From positions 1,595,139 to 1,659,138 of the forward strand of contig CAWUHX010000006.1 of NCBI GenBank assembly GCA_963922205.1: a stretch of DNA of 64,000 bases, written 5' to 3'. The first letter of the stretch is position 1. Each line of letters opens with the position of its first letter. The translations under genes and the position numbers were made by a program. Below, piece by piece: positions 1-7,628 of this stretch. The notes beneath the pieces are model-generated. The model was not told the DNA's origin, did no database searches, and was given only the letters and a program-made list of their open reading frames with translations. This stretch comes from Romanomermis culicivorax. Its lineage: Eukaryota > Nematoda > Enoplea > Mermithida > Mermithidae.

Positions 1-245
1 TTTTATGAAAAACAGGCTATAGTTACTATTAGTTTATTAGAAAATGCCCTGATGGGGCAGAAAAAAGAAGAATATACTTGCTTGGATAGTTTCCAAGCTA
101 GAAAAATAATTGGAACTAGATTTTTGAGAACTTGGTTAAAGTTGGGAAAATTCATTTTCGTTATATTGGATTTTCATTTTCATTCTTTCTCAAAAAAAAT
201 TTTCCATGTCTGTCAAAAAGTATGTTCTGCAGCATCACGCATTTT
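1..245 (+). repeat. Left arm of a 1.9-kb inverted repeat
   Basis: Positions about 25-240 recur in reverse complement at about 1690-1860. Matching landmarks include the block GATGGGGCAGAAAAAAGAAG and the block around CTTGCTTGGATAGTTTCCAAG. The arm starts with the end of a TIR-like sequence (AACAGGCTATA) that also appears at 11715-11730. Identity is high but imperfect. The short open frame at 52-303 lies wholly in this repeat and is not considered a gene. Confidence 0.7.
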
Positions 246-1092
246 TCCTTCACCTGGCATCAACTACAGTAAAATTTTCGGTATGAAAATTATACGCACA
301 TGATTTCGAATGTAAAGAAATGGTAAACCAATAGCTTTCTAACTCCAGACCGATTCAAAACTCCTGCCTCTCCCACTAGCTGAAAAATAGTGAGGCAGGC
401 ATATTATAGTCATTTTCAGAACTATGAAGAAACCTGGGGTTGGTTGCACTAACCCAACATGAGGATAATCTCAACATCAGGATTAAATTGATGATCCTGA
501 GTTTGAGCTAATCGTAATGTTCAAATTATTCTCTTCCAGTGCTCAATAAACACTCACTCCAGGATCAACTACTACTGAGGTGTAAGTTCGGGTATGAGAA
601 TTGCAGACATTTTTATATTTATTTGCTTTAGAGATAAGAAAATTATGCAAAAATGTTGGTGCAACCCGACTGCTCGAGTTGGGGATAATCTCGACATTGA
701 GCTCGTTATAATCCTGATGACATTCAAATTATAATGAACTTGAGAGCAAACGGAGTCACCTTTTTTTGTTTGAGATTATCTTGAGCTCGAACTCAGACTA
801 TTTTAATGCAACAGGGCCTTGGTTGCAGTCATTGGGCACCGATATGCAACTGGGGGAACAGGATAAACCATACAAAAATGCTCCTGATTCAGTCGTGCCT
901 ATATTAGGGGTGTATGTCAATTCCCGTATCCGGTTCTCCCCGACTCTACTCGCACTCCCAATTCTGTTGAAAAGTTAGATAGAAGAGAATAAATTTGTTT
1001 ATAGCTTGTAATCAGTAGAACTTGCAAGGTGAATTCTATGCGATATGTTGTATAAAATGAATGAATTAAACATATCTTGCACAATCGATTTA
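246..1092. other. Intergenic, no gene seen; one diverged internal duplication
   Basis: No convincing coding region. Two diverged copies of a phrase resembling GGATAATCTCGACATTGAG occur near 460-475 and 683-702, each followed by a similar ATCCTGATGA/ATTCAAATTAT context, so an old duplication of about 100 bp is likely. Open frames here are short and have no recognisable features. Confidence 0.4.
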
Positions 1093-1348
1093 TAGTCTGT
1101 TTTTTATAAAATGCTTCTAAATAGAAAAGTGACACAAATCAGTATCGTCGTCAAAATCACTTACATTAGAGCTCTTACTGTAAAATTTTTCACTCGACAA
1201 ATTGTTAAAGGTTAGGTCAGTATGCTCACAAATTTTCAACCCTCTCTGATATTTCGTTTATCAGAAAATCGTGAAAATCTGAAATACTACGTGCTTTCCA
1301 CTTTCGCTTTCCACTTTCACTATTTAGAAGCATTTGAAAAAAAGACTA
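1093..1348 (-). mobile_element. MITE of the 245-bp TA-flanked family (copy 1)
   Basis: Begins TAGTCTGTTTTTTATAAAATG and ends in the inverted equivalent, flanked by TA on both sides (1091-1092 and 1349-1350). It is the reverse orientation of the copies at 13457, 54631 and 63439. It is 256 bp instead of 245 because a CTTTCCACTTTC segment is duplicated near the right end. TA target duplication and roughly 30-bp terminal inverted repeats point to a Tc1/mariner-type non-autonomous element. Confidence 0.8.
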
Positions 1349-1689
1349 TAGTTCTGAGAAGACTTTGCGCTGTGGCTTTTTTTCTAAAAAGCTGAGTGAA
1401 ATTTTATGTGCCACTTTCCCACAGTTGATTCCTGTTTTATTGACACTAAATTCAGCAAAAAGTTCCACGCAGTTAGTAGCACACGTGTGTGAGGGAGGAC
1501 ATGGGGTTACAAACTACCCCAAAAGTTTTGAAACTGGAAAATTTACGAAAAAAAATTTTTTGGCCAAATTTTTTTGAATCTTTTGTCTAAAAAAACGCCA
1601 AAAAACCAAGGTCCACCACTGTGCCCCGCTCAAAATTTCGGAGATTTACATGTTTGGTTGGAAAGTGTGTTGATGCACTCAGCTGCAGA
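1349..1689. other. Unannotated spacer
   Basis: AT-rich sequence with no gene signal. It lies inside the inverted repeat formed by 1-245 and 1690-1885. A 70-codon open frame at 1365-1577 shows no domain or coding bias and is treated as chance. Confidence 0.4.
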
Positions 1690-1885
1690 ATACACTTATT
1701 CACAGACACGGAAAATTTTTTTTGAGAAAGAATGAAAATCCAATATAACGAAAGTGAATTTTTTTCAAATTTAACCTAAGTCTAGCTTGGAAACTATCCA
1801 AGCAAGTATATTCTTCTTTTTTCTGCCCCATCGGCGCATTTCCTAATAAACTATTGTCGGTTTTTTTCAAATGCTTGTAACGTTA
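1690..1885 (-). repeat. Right arm of the 1.9-kb inverted repeat
   Basis: Reverse complement of about 1-240. The outer end (about 1849-1885) is also the left TIR of the element that hosts the LTR retroelement: it reads TTGTCGGTTTTTTTCAAATG and pairs with the reverse complement of 11696-11728. Confidence 0.65.
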
Positions 1886-1946
1886 AAATGCTGAAAGTAT
1901 AAGTACACATGCAGAATTTCGTGTCAAGGCGATGTCGTTGTTGACT

Positions 1947-1950
1947 GTAT
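1947..1950. repeat. Target site duplication GTAT, left copy
   Basis: GTAT directly precedes the 5' LTR (TGTAAC...) and recurs at 11254-11257 directly after the 3' LTR (...GTTACA). A 4-bp duplication is typical of Ty3/gypsy and retroviral integrases. Confidence 0.85.
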
Positions 1951-2849
1951 TGTAACGTAACTGCTAAAGCAGTACTGTAAATATGTAGCATACTGTATGT
2001 AATAGACATTTATTAAATATGATTAATTTTCACATTTTATCGTCTCAAGGGTGTCTGGGATTCACACCCAAACATTCCTACAAAATTACGTGAAGTACTT
2101 TATTTTGATCCGTTCACACCCCGGTAGCCCAATTAAGACGCCCTAATTAATTTGCACAAACGGCAGCTGTTCCCCTAGAACCCACACTAAACTACACATT
2201 CCACAGCTACCGTAATCCCCAGTAAAAATCGTAAACAACACCTGCACACAGTAAAATGCGTAGAAGCCCCGCCGTACAGTAGTCTCAAGTGTAACGGTAG
2301 CGGCGGCCCCACAAAACATGTGTATACAGAGAAACCGATACAGGAAGCATGCACAGAAGCACAAAGGTGTGGCCAAGCCCACTGTAGAAAGCAAGCGAAG
2401 CACAGAAAGCATACAGTACCAGAAAAGCATTAGAGAGGCGTAATTAAGAAAGCATAAAAAGCGTAGCAGGAAACGACGATTGGCGGAAGAAGATGGACAG
2501 AAGCTCGACCTCCCGCGACGCCCAGGGAGTGGCCAAAATCGCCGTATAAAAGAAGAAGCAAAGCGTGATTTGATCATTCTTATTCTTGTGGTTTTTCCGT
2601 TTTGACTTCCGCGCTCACCCCGTCTTTTTATGCATTTGCAAGCGGCCGCCTATTCGAAAGCAACTTAAACCGAGGCCCCCCGTTCGTATTATAAATCAAA
2701 ACACGTTTTTATTTGTCGACGTTCAAGCGACCGTCGATCACCCGTTGTTTTATTGTAACCGTTCGCCCGCGCCCCCGTCCCGTTATTCGCCCCGCCGTAT
2801 CGACCGATTGGTTAGAAGTAAAGTACCTCATACAAATCTGGTTGTTACA
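1951..2849 (+). repeat. 5' LTR of the gag-env-pro-pol retroelement
   Basis: 899 bp, from TGTAACGTA to GTTACA, with a 6-bp perfect terminal inverted repeat (TGTAAC/GTTACA). It matches 10355-11253 over the same length with about 13 substitutions by eye (about 1.4%) and no indels. A TATAAAAG box lies at 2545-2552, so U3 is about 620 bp and R/U5 about 275 bp. The low divergence marks a recent insertion. Confidence 0.95.
2545..2552 (+). promoter_or_regulatory. LTR TATA box
   Basis: TATAAAAG lies about 300 bp before the LTR end. Transcription would be expected to start about 25-30 bp downstream, near 2575-2582. The same box is at 10949-10956 in the 3' LTR and, in reverse, at 12660-12667 in the related solo LTR, so it is conserved between the two families. 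Confidence 0.7.
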
Positions 2850-2854
2850 TATTT

Positions 2855-2872
2855 TGGTTACCGTACCATTAC
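2855..2872 (+). other. Candidate primer binding site
   Basis: TGGTTACCGTACCATTAC starts 5 nt after the 5' LTR. TGG at the 5' side fits complementarity to the CCA end of a tRNA. I could not assign the tRNA. Confidence 0.45.
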
Positions 2873-3092
2873 GTTAACCACTGGAACTCCCTGCCCCCAA
2901 TTAGGTGTACTCTTATCCGGGCATTTAGAAGCATTAGATAATACAGTAGTAATCATTTCCTACAGTAAGACAGTATTCGTAGAAAGCAAACTGGAAATCC
3001 CCTCCAACGAGACATTAAGCGATACATTTAAACGAATACAGCGTGAAGCAAAAATTGAAGCATTTAAGCAGAAATCCCATCGTAAACCAAGA

Positions 3093-4682
3093 ATGACCCA
3101 CCAAACGCAAGATCATTTACGAGAAATCGTTAGAGAACAGATAAACAATTTGTTTTCAGAACATTTTCGTACCCTACGCACACAATTGAATCAGAATACA
3201 GTAAACCCTACCCTAATAGATGATCTAAGAACAGCAAACATTCGTAATAACATGGCAAACAATTTCTACGCGAAACCTACAGTATTCACGGGCGGCGTGA
3301 CCCAACATTTTGGTGAATGGAACAAAAGATTAGAACAATTCATGGCACTCCAAGGCATGAAAGATACAGACGTACAGTTAAAGTTGGCATGTTTAGAGAT
3401 TCATTTAGGAGGAGCCGCGTTAGCAAAATTCAAAAGCTTAGCCAATTCCGAAAACCCTCCCCACACATACGAGCAGTATAAAGTCGCATTACAGGCATTT
3501 TTCCCAAACAATAGAGATAATGAGCTACATCAACAATTCTTACGCGAAAGAAAACAAAAGCGATCAGAAACAGTAACGGAATTCTTATTTGATCTAGAAC
3601 ATCTCGCAACCCTCGCCTACCCTAACTTTAACACAGATGCACGAGAAATGATCATAAAACCCCTCTTTGTAGAAGGCATGCAAAACGAAATCAGGGAAGC
3701 AATTAAGTATAGAAGGTTCGCAACTTTAAAAGAAATGTCAGACGAAGCAGCTTACATTGAACAGCAAATCCTTAGAAACGAGTTAAAATCTAATGTCCTT
3801 CCCTTCATACCCCCAAAACCCGAACCTATCTTTTCCCTAACCAAAAATACAGACCAACAGGATCTTTTGCATCAGTTAGAACAACAAGTAAAAGATTTAC
3901 AGTTGCAGATCAAACAAAAACCCCAACCCCCACAACAAAGTAGCTACAACAATTTCGGTAACAACACTTACAGTAGGAATAATGCTTACAGGAACAATAC
4001 CACCCCTAGGCAACCCACATGCTTCCAGTGTGGACAAATCAGACACGTAGCTCGTAATTGTAAATCAGTAGGTACCCGAAAACCATGTGAAATCAGTTTC
4101 CGTAATAATCACAGTACACGTGATTGTAAAAGCCGATGCATCCACTGCTCCCAAACAGGACATAGATCAGATAACTGCCTTTCGAAACCCTACTCAAATT
4201 TTCAATGTTTTATATGCAAGCAGAGAGGTCATACAAGCAGGTATTGCCCAAATCAGCAGAGTCGTAATATTCAAAATTGCATTGAGTACAGGCAACCCCA
4301 ACCCCTCATGGACATTGATGACCCCGCATTTTACTCAAAATTACCCGCCATAACTAACGGCCCTCAGACTACTTTAGGAACTATCATGCCCAACACCCAC
4401 CGCCGTAGTGACGAATACGTCCTTGATCTGGACGTACCCGATTGGTGCGCCATGTCACCACCCCCCACGCCTGAAGCCGCAAAAATCGAAAAATCGCCGC
4501 CCACCATCCCCGTAGGCTACAAGATCCCCCGAAAGCAAGACACAACGCCGCCCACCACTCCCGAAACCCGGTCGAAAACAGGCCGCAACTTGTTATCCCT
4601 TCTCCATGGCCTGACCCCCGAACCCTACCAATTCCGCCCCCGCCAAACACTTCTACCGACCCCCATAAGTAAGCAAGTCTAA
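3093..4682 (+). CDS. gag: Gag polyprotein of the LTR retroelement
   Basis: Structural capsid/nucleocapsid protein that would pack the element RNA. From the first in-frame ATG at 3093 it is 529 aa, but the frame is open without a stop from about 2586, inside the LTR and across the PBS, so a longer non-AUG or spliced N-terminus is possible. A retrotrans_gag-like helical capsid region is at about 3240-3790 (EWNKRLEQF, TVTEFLFDLEHL). A coiled, Gln-rich stretch follows, then four zinc knuckles: CCHC at 4020-4061, a degenerate one at 4086-4127 whose second Cys is Ser, CCHC at 4137-4178 and CCHC at 4206-4247. The C-terminus is Pro/Thr-rich. It ends in a single UAA at 4680-4682 after which the same frame stays open into the envelope ORF. 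Confidence 0.93.
   Translation: MTHQTQDHLREIVREQINNLFSEHFRTLRTQLNQNTVNPTLIDDLRTANIRNNMANNFYAKPTVFTGGVTQHFGEWNKRLEQFMALQGMKDTDVQLKLACLEIHLGGAALAKFKSLANSENPPHTYEQYKVALQAFFPNNRDNELHQQFLRERKQKRSETVTEFLFDLEHLATLAYPNFNTDAREMIIKPLFVEGMQNEIREAIKYRRFATLKEMSDEAAYIEQQILRNELKSNVLPFIPPKPEPIFSLTKNTDQQDLLHQLEQQVKDLQLQIKQKPQPPQQSSYNNFGNNTYSRNNAYRNNTTPRQPTCFQCGQIRHVARNCKSVGTRKPCEISFRNNHSTRDCKSRCIHCSQTGHRSDNCLSKPYSNFQCFICKQRGHTSRYCPNQQSRNIQNCIEYRQPQPLMDIDDPAFYSKLPAITNGPQTTLGTIMPNTHRRSDEYVLDLDVPDWCAMSPPPTPEAAKIEKSPPTIPVGYKIPRKQDTTPPTTPETRSKTGRNLLSLLHGLTPEPYQFRPRQTLLPTPISKQV
4680..4682 (+). other. Sole in-frame stop between gag and env-pro
   Basis: UAA at 4680-4682 is the only stop in this frame between 2586 and 7628. 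The 171 nt from 4683 to the Env ATG at 4854 read open in the gag frame and encode a basic, Pro/Gln-rich linker. This allows stop-codon readthrough to Gag-Env-Pro, or simply reflects an env start within a once-continuous frame. Which one is used cannot be told from sequence. Confidence 0.75.
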
Positions 4683-4853
4683 ACCCCATCCCATAACTCA
4701 ACTTCTAAAGTTTTACAGAACGTTCAGATTGCAAACCGGCCACCCCCCCAGCGCAAAACCGCAAAACGACAACACCAAAAGCCCCAACACCAAACCGGCC
4801 ACAACGAAAACATACAGTGCCCCGCCGCCTCCACTAAAACATTCTATTGGCCG

Positions 4854-7628
4854 ATGTTTTGTATTTTTCTTTGTATAATAATCCCCACATCGTGTAGTGC
4901 CCAATTTCAGATGTGTGGAACTTCATTGAGCAGTCACTCAGTCAGCATACCAAAACTTGTATCATGCATGCCCCCTTCCACAGTAGACAAACCCGTACAA
5001 ACATTCGGAAAAATCTATATCCCCTCCACTAAGCCCCACATTACAGACGCATACAAATGCAGTGTTCGCAAACGCAAAATTTGTACTAATACAGGATTTT
5101 TTGGATCAAAAGGTATTGTCTTCGACCAAACCGAAATGCAAAATCTAACCCCACATGTTTGTAAGGCAATCGTTATAGACAAAGAACACAACGGTCAAAA
5201 ATTATACGAAACCCAACCAGGATTTTGGTCAACAAATAACTCCCTAAGCGTAGAATACACATGGTGTTGTACAGACCATTGTACCTCGGTCACTAACGTC
5301 ATCATAGAAATAGGACAAATAGCATCTTGGAATGGAAAATCTATGACAGGTACATTAGGCGACCTAGGGTCATGCAAACCGACATCAGGTCATTGTGTCA
5401 CAGCCGACGGATCCATTATCTGGAACGAAACAGCATTTGAAAACTTATGCCCCTTTGAATACAAAAATACACATCCCATAAAACTCACGCCAACCCACAT
5501 GATAATAGAAGAGCTACAAGGTGCATTTTCGGTTAAAAACACACTCTTTTCAAACCCCAATTGCCCAGAAATCCAAGACAGCATTCTAACCGAACAAGGC
5601 ATTATTGTACAATTAGACAAAAGCACACCACATCCTAACGCATTTTTAAACCCAAAAACCAACGAAACTCATACTACACTATACGATTTTGATGATTTTG
5701 AACCCATCAATGCAAAACTAAACTATCTAGCAGACAAAATACAGGAATTCGAAATTCAAAATTTCAAAAATGTATGGAATGAATTATGCAGACAGGCACA
5801 GCATCACCTTGATCTCCTATGGCAAATTTTACGTCTTGATGCAACCCTTGGAGCGCGTGCATTCCTACAGCGAACGGACATCATAGCAGAATTCACAGGA
5901 GAAGCCCTCACAGTCTGGCCCTGCAAGCAGGTAAACGCATCCAAAGTCTTTTACAGCCATAAAATCAACCAAACATGCTACAAACTTTTGCCCATTCTCG
6001 TAGGAACTGAACTCATGTTTTCAAATCCAGGAGGCAACGATTTGACCCCTTTTTCACAAACCGTTGACTGCCATCATATGCATGTAGCCCTTTACAAACA
6101 GAATAATACATGGGTCAGTGAAACAGGATCCCCGCATGTCACAAATTTACCTTTAGAAATCGTCTGGAACCAAAATTTCTCCCTTTTCCATTTTAATACA
6201 CCCGCCATTTTTCATGATCAACTTGCAACTATTTCAACCAACTTACTCTTTTTGAAACAATACATTTACAAAACTCACACACTCGAAAACATTGTCAAAA
6301 AACTCGTCAATTACACCGCCCAAATGTCTCCCAATTCCGATACAGTTTACAACATGATCTCAGGCACTGGCCAAGCACTCGGAAATACACTCTCTGGCGC
6401 CGGTCAAGGCATAGAACATGTAATTACCGGTACCACCCAAAGTCTCACAGACGGATTAAACAATTTACTCAAAGGACCCCTGCAAATCATTATAAATCTA
6501 GCCGTTATTACTGTAGTTATTGCAGGCGTCGTTTATTCATTTCTCGTTCTTCGAAAATATTTCCCCTCTCCAAAGCATCATGCCACAAACGAACATGCAT
6601 ACGAAATACCATCAAACAACAGACATTTACATGAGACCATTCCCCCATCATTCGGCCATGCTCTCTTAGAATTAGCTAATCGTCGTGGGGCACAAACACA
6701 GCAGAAATACGTCCTTGTCGATATTGATACCCCCCGAACTCCTGCAATCGAACTCATTAATCAAATTCACCAATCTGCATCAAATAAGCCACCCCAAAAT
6801 GTACCTGAGAAACATACCCCTCATATTCCAATCACACTTAACGGCAAATTAATGACAAAAGGCATGATTGACACTGGTGCAGTTTACTCACTCATTGATT
6901 CCAGAATCGCTCAACTTTTACAGTTAGACATGAAACCCCAGCTAGTCCAAGCAAAAGCAGCAAATAATCTTCCGATTCACTTTGTAGGGACCACTTTTGT
7001 CACAGTGACAGCCCAAACAATCCAGGAAACAATCATGGTCCATGTCCAAAAAGATTGCACAGCAGACATCCTTCTAGGCAAAAACTTTCTCAGTCGATTT
7101 TCGGAATACACTATCAACAATCAAAAATCACAGGTCAAATTTGGCAATGTTATACTACCCTGTGATGGCCTAGAATATAGCCCTCTTTCAACTCGTGGTG
7201 GAACTTATTTGGACGAGAAATTAGAATTACCACCCCGTACAGTAACCGAATTTACTGTCCCCTTGCCCAAGTCGTACTTACAGGTCAAACAGCTTGAATT
7301 CACCCTGAAACCCAAACAGAACTCTAAAGTCCATTTCGCAGCTTGTATATCTGAGAATCAAAACAATCGCATACGCATATCGGTCCTAAACACACAAGAA
7401 ACAGCTCAAATTCTTTACCCTGGAACATGCATTGGTACAGTCTCCTGTTACATCCTGAAACAAAATACTCCCGCTAACGTAACCCCTTCCACGCAAAACC
7501 AGCCCAACCCTTTTGATACATTCACATGGTTAAAAGAAAATGTTAATTTAACCTCCAGTGACCTCACAGAAGCAGAAAAAAACGCAACTCCTACGGGCCC
7601 TATCGAAGTACCCTACATTATATGCTAA
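4854..7628 (+). CDS. Envelope-like glycoprotein fused to retroviral aspartic protease
   Basis: A 924-aa ORF with two parts. Residues 1 to about 540 look like a viral surface glycoprotein: a hydrophobic signal peptide with a likely cleavage after Ala16, many cysteines, and at least eight N-glycosylation sequons (NNS, NET twice, NAS, NQT, NNT, NFS, NYT). A Gly-rich amphipathic segment (GTGQALGNTLSGAGQG) precedes a membrane span at about 543-567 and a basic stop-transfer. Residues about 650-770 are a retropepsin-like protease with DTGA (Asp673) and DILLG (738-742). In known retroviruses and errantiviruses env lies 3' of pol; here it lies between gag and pro and shares a chain with the protease. 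The block LGARAFLQR suggests kinship to mononegavirus/chuvirus-type glycoproteins, at low confidence. It ends in a 77-nt overlap with pol. Confidence 0.85.
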   Translation: MFCIFLCIIIPTSCSAQFQMCGTSLSSHSVSIPKLVSCMPPSTVDKPVQTFGKIYIPSTKPHITDAYKCSVRKRKICTNTGFFGSKGIVFDQTEMQNLTPHVCKAIVIDKEHNGQKLYETQPGFWSTNNSLSVEYTWCCTDHCTSVTNVIIEIGQIASWNGKSMTGTLGDLGSCKPTSGHCVTADGSIIWNETAFENLCPFEYKNTHPIKLTPTHMIIEELQGAFSVKNTLFSNPNCPEIQDSILTEQGIIVQLDKSTPHPNAFLNPKTNETHTTLYDFDDFEPINAKLNYLADKIQEFEIQNFKNVWNELCRQAQHHLDLLWQILRLDATLGARAFLQRTDIIAEFTGEALTVWPCKQVNASKVFYSHKINQTCYKLLPILVGTELMFSNPGGNDLTPFSQTVDCHHMHVALYKQNNTWVSETGSPHVTNLPLEIVWNQNFSLFHFNTPAIFHDQLATISTNLLFLKQYIYKTHTLENIVKKLVNYTAQMSPNSDTVYNMISGTGQALGNTLSGAGQGIEHVITGTTQSLTDGLNNLLKGPLQIIINLAVITVVIAGVVYSFLVLRKYFPSPKHHATNEHAYEIPSNNRHLHETIPPSFGHALLELANRRGAQTQQKYVLVDIDTPRTPAIELINQIHQSASNKPPQNVPEKHTPHIPITLNGKLMTKGMIDTGAVYSLIDSRIAQLLQLDMKPQLVQAKAANNLPIHFVGTTFVTVTAQTIQETIMVHVQKDCTADILLGKNFLSRFSEYTINNQKSQVKFGNVILPCDGLEYSPLSTRGGTYLDEKLELPPRTVTEFTVPLPKSYLQVKQLEFTLKPKQNSKVHFAACISENQNNRIRISVLNTQETAQILYPGTCIGTVSCYILKQNTPANVTPSTQNQPNPFDTFTWLKENVNLTSSDLTEAEKNATPTGPIEVPYIIC

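Noticed and set aside
2143..2577. 144-codon antisense ORF in the 5' LTR, preserved also in the 3' LTR (10547-10981)
   Set aside because: Both LTRs descend from one sequence, so joint preservation is expected. The related solo LTR has no equivalent frame and the product has no recognisable domain. It could be an antisense gene as in some retroviruses, but support is too thin.
4904..4912. CAATTTCAG followed by ATG as an env splice acceptor
   Set aside because: It would remove the signal peptide encoded just upstream, so it is more likely chance.
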